Shown one piece after another: positions 1 through 8,446 of a stretch of DNA of 64,000 bases. A program made the position numbers and the translations under genes. Origin of the DNA: Candidatus Eiseniibacteriota bacterium (GTDB lineage Bacteria > Eisenbacteria > RBG-16-71-46 > CAIMUX01); NCBI GenBank assembly GCA_016712505.1, contig JADJQY010000002.1, forward strand, positions 744,001 through 808,000. The letters are read 5' to 3'. Positions within the stretch are counted from its first letter, which is position 1, and each line of letters opens with the position of its first letter. The notes below the pieces were generated by a model, which saw only the letters and a program-made list of their open reading frames with translations, had not been told where the DNA came from and searched no databases.

Positions 1-248
1 TGAACCGCGCCGGTCGGGATGCCGACCGGGCATACGACCGGCGGCAGCTCCTCGTCGCCGCAGCGGCCGGGGTCTACGCTGTGTCGCTGCTCGATGCCCT
101 GTTTTTCTCGCCGATCCCGGGGGATACCGGTCCGGCGGGGAGTGCGTGGAATCAGACCGATGCAAAGCCGGCGGCGCACGCGTTCGATTGGGCTGCGGGA
201 GTCGTAGACAATCACGAGGCCCGCGTCGGCCTGAACCTGCGGTGGTGA
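1..248 (+). CDS. C-terminal part of a DUF5683-like membrane protein (truncated by window start)
   Basis: An open frame with codons starting at base 3 runs from the window edge to a TGA at 246-248. The visible 81 residues contain a hydrophobic stretch (LLVAAAAGVYAVSLLDAL) preceded by a charged Asp/Arg/Tyr segment and end in VGLNLRW. A membrane helix with a conserved Asp-Ala near its end followed by a strand-like C-terminus resembles the tail of DUF5683 proteins, which often sit next to secreted or barrel proteins. The frame stops 11 bases before the next gene, which supports both this frame and the later start of that gene. The family name is from memory of the pattern; the 5' part is missing. 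Confidence 0.5.
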   Translation, partial: NRAGRDADRAYDRRQLLVAAAAGVYAVSLLDALFFSPIPGDTGPAGSAWNQTDAKPAAHAFDWAAGVVDNHEARVGLNLRW

Positions 249-259
249 GGGAGATGGAG

Positions 260-2773
260 ATGAACACGAACTCGATTCGTCGCGCGGGCGCTGGTCGCGT
301 CGCGCTTCTGGGACTCTCCGCTGCTCTTGCCTTCGGTGCCGGCTGCAGCAAGGATCACGAGCTGGCGGACGAGAGGAATCCGATCGACCCGTACTACGGA
401 GGAGTCAGCGCACCGGTGCCGAGCGGGCTGGCGGCCGAAGTCGGAAGCCGTCGGGTGCAGCTCACCTGGGAACTGGCCGACTCGAGCCATGTAGGTGCGG
501 TCGCGAAGTACCGGATCTACCGCCGTTCCGGGGTCGAGGAGGCGGAACTGACCGATTCGACCACCACCTCTCCCGCGACCGTCCGCGGTCTGGTGAACGG
601 TCAGATCTACCGCTTCTCCGTCGCTTCGGTGCTGGCCAACGGGCTTGAGGGCAAGCGCTCGGAGGAAATCTCCGCCGTGGCGGCGGTGTTCGGCATCGTG
701 ATCGAGGACGGCCGTGATGCGACTGCTTCAACTTCGGTGCGCCTCACCTTCGAAGCGCCGGATGGAACTTCCGGGCTCCAGATCGCCAACGATGGGCAGT
801 TCGATGGGATCGCGGTCCAACCGTTTGCCGCGACCCGAAACTGGGAAGTTCCGCCCGGCGACGGGGCAAAGACCGTCTGGGCGCGCTTTCTCGACGCCGA
901 GGGGAATCCGTCCGTCGCGGTCAGCGACGGGATCGAACTCGACACCCGGGCGGAGATCGCCGCGGTCAGCTTCTCGCCCACGACCAATCTGCGACCGGGG
1001 CAGACGGTGCACTTCCTGGTCGACGGCAACGAATCCTATGGCACGGCCCTGGTCGAGCTCGGCGAAGGCGGGCGCCGCCTCGCGTTGCGCGATGACGGCG
1101 GTGGCGGCGACCCGACGGCCAACGACGGGATCTACGAACTCAACTACGTGATCGAGGAGGATGTCGAACTCGACGATGCCCTGGTCACCGCCTCCTTCAG
1201 CGATCGGGTCGGAAACGACGCCGCCTCGCGCATCGCTCCGACCCGGCTGAGCATTCACCGCGATCCGGAGGCGGTGGTGCTCGACCCGTTGATCTCTCCC
1301 TCCCCGCAGGAGCTGCTCCTGAGTTGGTCGCAGTCGAGCGACGCAGCCCGCTTCCAGCTCTACCGGGTCTATCGTGCTGAGGCCGTCGGCGTCGACACCA
1401 GTCGCACCCGGAGCTTGGTCGAGGAGTCGAACAACCGCACCAACACGACCTTCACCGACGCGAACCTCGATCCGAACAAGACCTACTATTACCGCGTCTA
1501 CGTGGTCGATCCGTTCGGGAACCAGGTCTCGAGCAACGAGCGGTCGGGCCGGCCGCAGGCCAACGCGGCGCCCGATCCGGTGGTCTTGAACCCCGCGTTC
1601 AACGTGACCGAAGACGGCGTTTCGCTCTCCTGGTCCCGGAGTACCGCCTCGGATTTTTCCGAGTATCGGGTCTACCGGGGCAAACAGTCGAACCTGGACT
1701 CGGATCCGGAGCGGCGGCTGCTCAGCAGCATCTCCGATGCCGGGACGACCAGCTTCGACGACGACGCCGAGATCGAGGAGAATCGGACCTACTACTACCG
1801 GCTTGACGTGGTCGATCGCCTTGGCGCGGTCGGACGCAGCAACGTCGTCTCGGCCACGACCCTCGATCGTCTGCCCCAGGCGGTGACGCTCGATGAGGCG
1901 GGGAGCGTGGGGGAGACTGCCGTCCTGCTCAACTGGAGCCGGAACTCCGAGCGGGACTTCGCACGCTACGAGCTCCGTCGCTCGACCAACGCGGGCGTGA
2001 GTCCGACCTCTCCGCTGCTCACCTCGGCGAGCCAGGCCGAGGCCACGAGCTTCCTCGATACCGGATTGACCGAGAATACCGAGTACTTCTACCGCGTCTT
2101 CGTGGTCGACCGGGGCGGCAACGTGGTTGGCTCGAACGAACTGGCGCAGACCACCCTCAACGCCGATCCCCCCGCCATCGCGTTGAATCTGCCGACCGAG
2201 GTTTCCGGCGCGCAGACCCCGAGTGTCGCACTCTCCTGGACGCAGTCGGGAGCCCACGACTTCGAGGCCTATCGGATCTATCGCGACACCGCGCCGTCGG
2301 TGGGCGAGAGCTCCAGCCTGATCCGGACGATCGACTCTGCCTCGACCCTGGCCTTCACCGAGACCGGTCTGGAGGACAATACCCGCTACTACTTCCGGAT
2401 CTTCGTGCGGGACGACGCCGACGGCTCGACCGGTTCGAACGAGCAGTCGATCGTGACCGCGAATCGCGCCCCCCGCCCGGTGAATCTCACCGTCTCCGGC
2501 ACGACCACTCGAAGCATCAGCCTCAGCTGGACGGAGAACACCAACTCCGACTTCGTCGAGTACCGGCTCCTGCAGGGCACCAACAGCACGAGTTTCCCGA
2601 CGGTGGTGGCCTCGTTCACCCAGGCGGAGCAGACGGCCCATACGGTCTTCGTGGACGAGAACGATACGACGGTCTATTTCTTCAAGGTGGAGACGTACGA
2701 TCAGGCGATCAACTCGACGCAGCGTCTCAAGAGCGACTCGAACGTGGTCAGCGCCCAGGTCTCCACCCCTTAG
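260..2773 (+). CDS. Fibronectin type III repeat lipoprotein
   Basis: A predicted surface or periplasmic lipoprotein of 837 residues. The N-terminus is basic, then hydrophobic, and ends in a lipobox-like GAGC around residue 28. A first FnIII domain (about 55-145) carries the VQLTW and YRIYRR strands. Next come a segment with a GDGAKTVWARFLDAEGN strand pattern and another with a DDGGGGDPTANDGIY calcium-loop-like motif. At least five more FnIII modules follow, each with an LSW strand and a YYYRVYVVD strand. The start is placed at 260 because GAGGGAG lies six bases upstream; an in-frame ATG at 254 and a longer frame back to 146 overlap the preceding gene. No catalytic domain is visible, so adhesion or scaffolding is the likely role (inference). 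Confidence 0.85.
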   Translation: MNTNSIRRAGAGRVALLGLSAALAFGAGCSKDHELADERNPIDPYYGGVSAPVPSGLAAEVGSRRVQLTWELADSSHVGAVAKYRIYRRSGVEEAELTDSTTTSPATVRGLVNGQIYRFSVASVLANGLEGKRSEEISAVAAVFGIVIEDGRDATASTSVRLTFEAPDGTSGLQIANDGQFDGIAVQPFAATRNWEVPPGDGAKTVWARFLDAEGNPSVAVSDGIELDTRAEIAAVSFSPTTNLRPGQTVHFLVDGNESYGTALVELGEGGRRLALRDDGGGGDPTANDGIYELNYVIEEDVELDDALVTASFSDRVGNDAASRIAPTRLSIHRDPEAVVLDPLISPSPQELLLSWSQSSDAARFQLYRVYRAEAVGVDTSRTRSLVEESNNRTNTTFTDANLDPNKTYYYRVYVVDPFGNQVSSNERSGRPQANAAPDPVVLNPAFNVTEDGVSLSWSRSTASDFSEYRVYRGKQSNLDSDPERRLLSSISDAGTTSFDDDAEIEENRTYYYRLDVVDRLGAVGRSNVVSATTLDRLPQAVTLDEAGSVGETAVLLNWSRNSERDFARYELRRSTNAGVSPTSPLLTSASQAEATSFLDTGLTENTEYFYRVFVVDRGGNVVGSNELAQTTLNADPPAIALNLPTEVSGAQTPSVALSWTQSGAHDFEAYRIYRDTAPSVGESSSLIRTIDSASTLAFTETGLEDNTRYYFRIFVRDDADGSTGSNEQSIVTANRAPRPVNLTVSGTTTRSISLSWTENTNSDFVEYRLLQGTNSTSFPTVVASFTQAEQTAHTVFVDENDTTVYFFKVETYDQAINSTQRLKSDSNVVSAQVSTP

Positions 2774-2801
2774 TACTGGCTCGAAGACTGGGGACTCCGA
2801 A

Positions 2802-2833
2802 GAGGGCGGCTCGCCAACGGCGCGGCCGCCCTC
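2802..2833 (+). terminator. Possible terminator hairpin
   Basis: A 9-bp perfect stem, GAGGGCGGC at 2802-2810 pairing with GCCGCCCTC at 2825-2833, lies 29 bases after the FnIII lipoprotein stop. The loop is 14 bases and there is no T-run, so it may be only a Rho-type pause or processing hairpin. Confidence 0.4.
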
Positions 2834-2929
2834 TGATCGTAAGTGCCGCGCCGCCTGGTGGCCGTGCGAGTGTCTGCGGGCCGAGCACTCTCCGCGTCGG
2901 CATGGATCTCGCTGCTCAGAGCAGACGAC

Positions 2930-3172
2930 ATGTCGACTCGCGGGTCAGCGGGGACAGAGAGCATCGAGGACGGCGGGATCGTGGGGGCGAGCTTCAGGCC
3001 TCCGCACTGCCCAGGCCACGGTTGCGAACACTTCGCACCTCCCGAAGGGTGGCGCTGGGCTCGCTACGGTTCGTTCCGACATCTGGACGGGGATGTTCGC
3101 TTCCAGTGCTTCCGCCGCCTGCGGTGTCGCCGGCGCTTCTCCGTGCGGACCTTTTCCTCCGCCTACCGGCTC
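2930..3172 (+). pseudogene. Remnant of a zinc-ribbon transposase-like protein
   Basis: In the 498-base gap between the FnIII lipoprotein and ctp, one plus frame encodes a recognisable zinc-ribbon head. It has PHCPGHGC (from about 2993), then a tryptophan/arginine stretch, YGSFRHLDGDVRFQC, RCRRRFSVRTFSSAYRL, ending near 3172. This is the N-terminal signature of a transposase-like family common in environmental genomes, in which a CPxxxC ribbon is followed by RFxCxxCxxxFSxxTF and YRL. After YRL the similarity stops and a strong hairpin begins, so the rest of the protein is absent. The second cysteine pair is spaced C-x5-C instead of the usual C-x2-C, another sign of decay. Nothing else coding is seen between 2774 and 3271. 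Family assignment is from memory. Confidence 0.5.
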
Positions 3173-3227
3173 AACCTCGCGCGTGGCGTTAGCCGTCAGG
3201 AACCGGGAGCCGACACGAATCTTCGAT

Positions 3228-3263
3228 CCAGCAAAACGACCGGCGGACCGGTCGTTTTGCTGG
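3228..3263. terminator. Perfect 16-bp bidirectional terminator-like hairpin
   Basis: CCAGCAAAACGACCGG (3228-3243) pairs perfectly with CCGGTCGTTTTGCTGG (3248-3263) around a CGGA tetraloop. It sits 8 bases beyond the ctp stop codon (minus) and downstream of the plus-strand remnant, so it can end transcription from both sides. The T4 tract lies inside the stem rather than after it. Confidence 0.65.
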
Positions 3264-3271
3264 GGGAGGGG

Positions 3272-4906
3272 TTAGTTTTTCTTTGGTTCCGCGGGCCCAG
3301 GCTCCATCAAGCTGCCTTCAAGCTCCCGGCGGGCCATGTCCGCTGCCTGGTCGAAGTAGGTCATCGCTTCGACCAGAGCCGGGTCGCTCTCGATCAGGAT
3401 CTGATAGCGCTGATTGTCGCCCCACAGATTGCGGGCGATTTCGGACTTCAGGTCCCGCTCGATGCGGTCAGCCTGGAGGAGGAGCGAGTCGGGGGCGACC
3501 TCGATCTTCTTTTCCTTCACCCAGCGTCCGAACTCGGCGTGGTCCTGGTCGGAGAGGGTGAACTCCGACTTCCAGGCGTCGAAGTCTCCGGCGGTCAGCT
3601 TCCGGTTGGCAACCAGGTGGTTTGCGTACTCGAAAAAGGCGCGGGAACGGGCCAGCTTGTCCTCGGTCACCGTGCCGAGATAGCGCCGCTTGATCCGGAT
3701 ATCGGGGGTGATTCCGCCGCCGCCATAGACGGTCCGCTTCCGCGCGGTGTGAAACTCGGGGCGGGCGGCGAGTGCGGAATCGCTCTCCTGCTCTGCCTCG
3801 ATTTCCTCGGCGTCTTCGGTCAGATAGGCATCGCGATCGCTGTAGTCGCGCTGGATCAGGCGGCCGCTCGGAGTGTAGTAGCGCGCCACGGTGAGCAGGA
3901 GGGCGGCGCCGTTCTTGAGGCGGTACTGCCGCTGAACCAGGCCCTTGCCGAAGGTGGTCTCGCCCACGACTAGCGCCCGATCCCAGTCCTGCAGCGCGCC
4001 GGAGACGATCTCCGAGGCCGACGCGGAGCCGTGATCCACCATGACAATCACCGGGAAGCGCACATGCTGCCCGCGACCGGTGGTGAAGTAGTCCTCGCTC
4101 GAGTCGGGCAGGCGCCCGCGGGTGTAGACGATCTTCTTGGTGCCGGGGAGGAACTTGTCCGCCACCTCGATCGCCTCGTTGAGGAAGCCGCCGGAGTTCC
4201 CGCGCAGGTCGAACACCAGTCGCTGCATTCCCAATCCAGTGAGCTTGTCGAGCGCGGTCTCGAGTTCATCGGACGTGGTGGCGCTAAAACGGGTCATCCG
4301 GAGATACCCGGTCTGGTCGTCGAGCATGAACGAGTAGGGAACGGAGAAAATCGGAATCTCATCGCGCACGATATCGAACTCGAGGGCCGCGGTCTCGCCC
4401 TCACGCTGGATGGTGACGTGAACCGTGGTTCCGCGCTCGCCCCGCAGCTTGTCGAACACCTCTTCCTGGGTGATTCCCTTGGCCGATTCGGTGTTGATCT
4501 TGGTGATCACATCGCCGGCTCGAATCCCCAGTTTGTGCGAAGGCGAGCCTTCGATGGGGGAGATCACGGTGATGAAGCCGTTGACGATCTCGAAGGAGAT
4601 TCCGATGCCGTAGTAGGTCCCCCGATTGCGCTCCTGCAAACGCTTGAATCGGTCGGCGTCGAGGTAGGTGCTGTGCGGGTCGAGCTTCTCCAGCATCCCG
4701 ACGATGGCGCCGTCGATCAGCTTCTCGCCGTCGACCTCCTCGACATAGTTGTCGTTGATGTAGGAGAGGACCTGCGAGAAGACACCCAGTTGGGCGTAGA
4801 TGTTCTTGGTGTACGCCAGGACGTTCCCCAAGAAGACAAACCCGATCAGCACTCCCACCACCACCAGACACAGGGTGCCGGTGAAGAAGAGCCGCTTTGC
4901 GCTCAT
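3272..4906 (-). CDS. ctp: Carboxy-terminal processing protease, S41 family
   Basis: A periplasmic serine protease of 544 residues that trims or degrades envelope proteins from their C-termini. After an N-terminal membrane anchor (about residues 7-29) come a PDZ domain (ISPIEGSPSHKLGIRAGD) and the S41 catalytic core. The core shows the substrate-binding strand LRGNSGG, the Ser loop GSASASE and the catalytic Lys in FGKGLVQ. A C-terminal extension rich in charged residues follows. The start at 4906 is chosen because GGGAG precedes it and the anchor follows at once; a longer frame to 5017 adds a non-hydrophobic leader without support. It is a single gene, divergent from the sugar cluster and closed by the 3228-3263 hairpin. 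Confidence 0.93.
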   Translation of the reverse strand: MSAKRLFFTGTLCLVVVGVLIGFVFLGNVLAYTKNIYAQLGVFSQVLSYINDNYVEEVDGEKLIDGAIVGMLEKLDPHSTYLDADRFKRLQERNRGTYYGIGISFEIVNGFITVISPIEGSPSHKLGIRAGDVITKINTESAKGITQEEVFDKLRGERGTTVHVTIQREGETAALEFDIVRDEIPIFSVPYSFMLDDQTGYLRMTRFSATTSDELETALDKLTGLGMQRLVFDLRGNSGGFLNEAIEVADKFLPGTKKIVYTRGRLPDSSEDYFTTGRGQHVRFPVIVMVDHGSASASEIVSGALQDWDRALVVGETTFGKGLVQRQYRLKNGAALLLTVARYYTPSGRLIQRDYSDRDAYLTEDAEEIEAEQESDSALAARPEFHTARKRTVYGGGGITPDIRIKRRYLGTVTEDKLARSRAFFEYANHLVANRKLTAGDFDAWKSEFTLSDQDHAEFGRWVKEKKIEVAPDSLLLQADRIERDLKSEIARNLWGDNQRYQILIESDPALVEAMTYFDQAADMARRELEGSLMEPGPAEPKKN

Positions 4907-5286
4907 CCGTTTCTCCCTTCGGATCGTTGACCAGCGAGAGACTCGTGGCGCGTCGCACAAAGCGACGTGCCCACACCCGAGCCATTCCGGGCCGAGGCGG
5001 CGCAGCCACGCCGCCATCTACACGGAGATCGCCCTTCCGTTCCTTCGCGAGTTGTCTCAAAGCCTCTGCGCCTTGCGACGGTACCACGCCCCTTTGTCGC
5101 GGAAAAGAAGGGAGACCCCGGATTGTCGGTCCAGAGCGCAGGCCGCCCCGGACCGGTCGGTTGCCTCGGTCCTCGTCCTTTCAGTATCGTCCGGCCGGTG
5201 CCGAGAGGTGAGTGTCGAGGCAGGGCGCCCCGATTCTACGTGTGCGGACCGGCGGATGTTCCGCCCGGCGACCTGGGGGAGGGCGG
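4907..5286. other. Divergent intergenic region, no gene seen
   Basis: These 380 bases separate the ctp start (minus) from the epimerase-like gene (plus). I see no convincing coding frame. It holds a small hairpin CGTCGC-ACAAA-GCGACG at 4951-4967 in the ctp leader and the candidate promoter at 5161-5190 for the rightward gene. No clear promoter could be read for ctp. Confidence 0.6.
5161..5190 (+). promoter_or_regulatory. Candidate sigma-70-type promoter for the sugar cluster
   Basis: TTGCCT at 5161-5166 is followed after 18 bases by TATCGT at 5185-5190, leaving a leader of roughly 90 bases before the TTG start at 5287. The match is moderate. Confidence 0.4.
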
Positions 5287-6282
5287 TTGAAGGTATTCCT
5301 GACCGGCGGGACCGGTTACCTCGGGGGAGAGATCCTCCAGGGGCTGCTCGCGGCGGGGCACCAGGTGACGGCGCTCTGCCGAACCCCGCGGGAGGACAGC
5401 TCCGACGGGCGGCTGCGCTGGTCCGTGGGCGATCTCCGCGACGGCCTGTCCGAGGACCTGCTTCACCAGCATCGGGCCGTGATCCACGTGGCGGCGCTGG
5501 TCAAGACCTGGATGCGCGACCGGAGCGAGTTCGACCGGGCGAACGTCGCAGCCTACGATCGGCTCCTGGAGGCCGCCTACCGGGCCGGGGTTCCCAAGGT
5601 GATCGTCACCTCCAGTTTTCTCAGCCTGGGCCCGTCACCCGGCCCGGAGCCGCTGCGCGAGACGGACCGGCGACCTCGAGACCACTTCCTGACCGACTAC
5701 GAGCGGACGAAGTACCTGGCCGACGAGGTCACCGACCGGTGGACGGCGCGCGGCCTGGCCATCTCGACTCTCTATCCCACCGTGCTTTTCGGACCTGGGT
5801 CGACGACCGACGGGAACCTGGTCGGGAAGGTCGCCTGGTGGATCCACACCGGGAAGTTCCCCGGGGTCGTCGGTTCGGGGGCGTTTTCCTGGAACTTCGG
5901 CTATGTCCCCGATGTGGTCCGGGGCCACGTGCAGGCGCTGGAGCGCGCCCTCCCGGGGGAACGCTACATCCTGGGGGGCGAAAACCGGTCCTATGTCGAG
6001 GTGATCCGGCAACTCCACACGCTCCTTGGCCGCCCGCCCCGCCCCCGGTTCATCCCGGTCGGCGTGGCCGAGACGCTCGGCTCGGTGCTCGAGGCCTGGG
6101 CCGGGCTTTCGGGCCAGACCCCGGAGTTGACCCGCGGTGTGGCCGGGGTCTATCGACATCATTGGGCCTACAGTAGTGAGAAGGCCGAGCGCGCACTCGG
6201 CTATGGAATCACGCCGTTCGACCAGGCTCTCGTCGCGACGGTCGGCTGGGTGAAGACCTTGACCGGATGGGGGAAGGCTTGA
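5287..6282 (+). CDS. NAD-dependent epimerase/dehydratase (extended SDR)
   Basis: An extended short-chain dehydrogenase of 331 residues. The Rossmann fold opens directly at the N-terminus with VFLTGGTGYLG (TGxxGxxG), followed by HVAALVKTW, the catalytic-type YxxxK in YERTKY (about residues 138-143) and a C-terminal substrate lobe. It resembles dihydroflavonol-4-reductase-like and hopanoid-associated sugar epimerases, so the exact substrate cannot be told. The start is the TTG at 5287, since GGGGGAGGG lies just upstream and the protein then begins at the first beta strand; a GTG at 5212 would add 25 unrelated residues. Its stop overlaps the DUF92 gene (TGATG), so the two are probably co-translated. 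Confidence 0.82.
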   Translation: MKVFLTGGTGYLGGEILQGLLAAGHQVTALCRTPREDSSDGRLRWSVGDLRDGLSEDLLHQHRAVIHVAALVKTWMRDRSEFDRANVAAYDRLLEAAYRAGVPKVIVTSSFLSLGPSPGPEPLRETDRRPRDHFLTDYERTKYLADEVTDRWTARGLAISTLYPTVLFGPGSTTDGNLVGKVAWWIHTGKFPGVVGSGAFSWNFGYVPDVVRGHVQALERALPGERYILGGENRSYVEVIRQLHTLLGRPPRPRFIPVGVAETLGSVLEAWAGLSGQTPELTRGVAGVYRHHWAYSSEKAERALGYGITPFDQALVATVGWVKTLTGWGKA

Positions 6283-7034
6283 TGCCGCTCCAGGACCTCT
6301 CGTTGCCGGCCGCCTGGCCGGTCGCGCTCGGACTGCCTCTCGGTTTCGGCTTGCTGGCCTTCGTCTTGCGCTGGGTACGCCGCTCCGGACTGATTGCCGG
6401 AGTCCCGCTCGGGGTGCTGGTTCTCCGGCTCGGGGGCGTGGCGGGGTTCGGCATCCTTGCCGCTTTCTTCCTTCTCGGCACCCTGCTGACGCGGCTCGGC
6501 TATGCCCGAAAGGCAGCCGCGGGGGTGGCGGAGGAGGCCGGCGGGCGGCGCGGCGCCAGCCACGCCCTGGCCAACTGCGGCACCGGACTCCTGGTGCTGA
6601 TCGGCCACGCCCTCCTGGGGGGTGGATCGCTCCCGCCGGTGCTCTGGGCGGCCTACGTCGGCGCTTTCGCCGCCGCCGCTTCCGATACCTCCAGTTCAGA
6701 AATTGGCCAGCTCTACGGGAAACACCCGATTTCTCCCCGGACCCTTCGCCCCGTCCCGGTCGGGACCGAAGGGGCAGTTTCCACGGAGGGGACGCTGGGG
6801 GGGATCGGCGCTGCGGCGGTTCTCGCGGGCGTAGGCGGCGCCTTTGGGGTACTCTCCCTCCATGGAATCCTCGCAGTCACCGTCGGCGGCTTTCTCGGCA
6901 ACTTCCTCGAGAGTCTGGCGGGCACATGGGGACGAAAGCTTCTCCCGCATGGACTGCTGAACTTCGCCAATACCGTCGTCGGGGCGATCGCCTCGGCCGG
7001 CCTGCTCGCCGCGCTGACCGCGCTCCTGCCCTGA
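6282..7034 (+). CDS. DUF92 family integral membrane protein
   Basis: A 250-residue polytopic membrane protein with about six hydrophobic segments. The DUF92 signature is visible as GAFAAAASDTSSSEIGQLYG and, later, TVGGFLGNFLES. Plant VTE6, a phytyl-phosphate kinase, belongs to this family, so a prenyl- or isoprenoid-phosphate kinase activity is a reasonable hypothesis. Bacterial members are uncharacterised as far as I know. The start at 6282 overlaps the upstream stop and has GGGGGAAGG 5-7 bases ahead; an in-frame ATG at 6267 is the alternative. Its place between an epimerase and a nucleotide-sugar dehydrogenase suggests a role in lipid carrier or surface glycan metabolism (inference). Confidence 0.8.
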   Translation: MPLQDLSLPAAWPVALGLPLGFGLLAFVLRWVRRSGLIAGVPLGVLVLRLGGVAGFGILAAFFLLGTLLTRLGYARKAAAGVAEEAGGRRGASHALANCGTGLLVLIGHALLGGGSLPPVLWAAYVGAFAAAASDTSSSEIGQLYGKHPISPRTLRPVPVGTEGAVSTEGTLGGIGAAAVLAGVGGAFGVLSLHGILAVTVGGFLGNFLESLAGTWGRKLLPHGLLNFANTVVGAIASAGLLAALTALLP

Positions 7035-7136
7035 GAGACGCGCGCGGCGGACCCCTCCGGCGCCACAAGAAGCGGGAAGAACAAAAGATCCGGCCTGGGT
7101 CGGCCGATTCGTTGGAAAAAGGGAGGACCCACCAGA

Positions 7137-8432
7137 ATGGACCTGCTCGAGAAGATCAACACACGTCAGGCGCGCGTCGGCGTGCTCGGCCTTGGATATG
7201 TCGGCCTGCCGCTCTGCCTCGAACTCGCCAAGGCGGGGTTCAAGGTGACCGGAATCGACGTGAACGCGGAGCGCGTCGGGCGGCTGCGGGACGGGGACTC
7301 CTACATCAAAGACGTGCCGTCGGCGGAACTTGCAGCGCACGTGAAGTCGGGGGCGTTCGTCGCCACGACCGACTTCTCGGTCCTGAAGGAGCTCGACACC
7401 GTTAACATCTGCGTGCCGACCCCGCTGCGGAAGACCAAGGATCCCGACGTCTCCTACATCGTCGAGTCGGTCGATCGCATCCGGGAGAACCTGCACTCGC
7501 CGCTCCTGGTCATCCTCGAGAGCACGACCTATCCCGGGACCACGGACGAGCTGATCCTGCCCCGTCTCTCCGAGACCGGCCTCAAGGTGGGAAAGGACTT
7601 CTTCCTCGCCTTCTCGCCGGAACGGGTCGACCCGGGCAACCCGCGCTTCCAGACCCACAACATCCCGAAGGTCGTCGGAGGGGTGACGCCGCAGTGTGCC
7701 GAGATGGCCGCCGCTCTCTACCGCTCCTCGATCGAAACGGTGGTGCCGGTTTCCTCCACCCGGGTGGCCGAGATGGTGAAGCTGCTCGAAAACACCTTCC
7801 GCTCGGTCAACATCGGGCTGGTGAACGAGCTCGCCCTGATGTGCAAGAAGATGGGGATCAACGTCTGGGAGGTGATCGACGCCGCGGCCACCAAGCCGTT
7901 CGGCTTCATGCCGTTCTACCCCGGACCCGGGCTGGGCGGCCACTGCATCCCGATCGACCCCCACTATCTGTCGTGGAAAGCCCGCGCGTTCAGCTTCGAG
8001 GCGCGCTTCATCGAGCTGGCCGGGGCGGTCAACTCGGCCATGCCCGAGCATGTCGCGGTACTGACCACCGAGGCGCTCAACTCCCAGTCGCGCGCCGTGC
8101 GGGGGAGCAAGATCCTGGTCCTCGGGGTTGCCTACAAGAACGACATCGACGATGTGCGCGAGTCGCCGGCGCTCGATGTGATCAGCAACCTGCAGAAGCT
8201 TGGCGCCCAGGTCTCCTACCACGATGAGTTCGTGCCGACGTTGGAGCATGAAGGGTTCCACCTCAAATCGACTCCGCTGACCGAGGCCGTGCTGGCGTCG
8301 TCGCAGTGCGTGGTGATCACCACGTCGCACAAGACGGTCGACTACAAGTGGGTGCTGGAAAAGGCACCGTTGGTCGTCGACACGCGCAACTGTCTCAAGG
8401 GGATCACCAGTCCGAAGTTGTTCCGCATCTAG
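7137..8432 (+). CDS. UDP-N-acetyl-hexosamine 6-dehydrogenase (WbpA/WecC-like)
   Basis: A cytoplasmic enzyme of 431 residues that oxidises C6 of a UDP-sugar to a uronic acid using two NAD+. Visible motifs are the N-terminal NAD site GLGYVGLPLCLELA with the acidic residue in GIDVN, the serine/threonine segment ESTTYPGTTDE, FSPERVDPGN, and the catalytic cysteine (C270) in GGHCIPIDP. A C-terminal UDP-binding domain (VLGVAYKNDIDDVRESPAL) follows. The GGHC-IPIDPHYLSWKA form is typical of enzymes acting on UDP-GlcNAc or UDP-ManNAc rather than UDP-Glc. GGGAGG stands 10 bases before the ATG. The next gene begins 14 bases after the stop, so the two form an operon. Confidence 0.9.
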   Translation: MDLLEKINTRQARVGVLGLGYVGLPLCLELAKAGFKVTGIDVNAERVGRLRDGDSYIKDVPSAELAAHVKSGAFVATTDFSVLKELDTVNICVPTPLRKTKDPDVSYIVESVDRIRENLHSPLLVILESTTYPGTTDELILPRLSETGLKVGKDFFLAFSPERVDPGNPRFQTHNIPKVVGGVTPQCAEMAAALYRSSIETVVPVSSTRVAEMVKLLENTFRSVNIGLVNELALMCKKMGINVWEVIDAAATKPFGFMPFYPGPGLGGHCIPIDPHYLSWKARAFSFEARFIELAGAVNSAMPEHVAVLTTEALNSQSRAVRGSKILVLGVAYKNDIDDVRESPALDVISNLQKLGAQVSYHDEFVPTLEHEGFHLKSTPLTEAVLASSQCVVITTSHKTVDYKWVLEKAPLVVDTRNCLKGITSPKLFRI

Positions 8433-8446
8433 CCGGAAGAGGGAGC

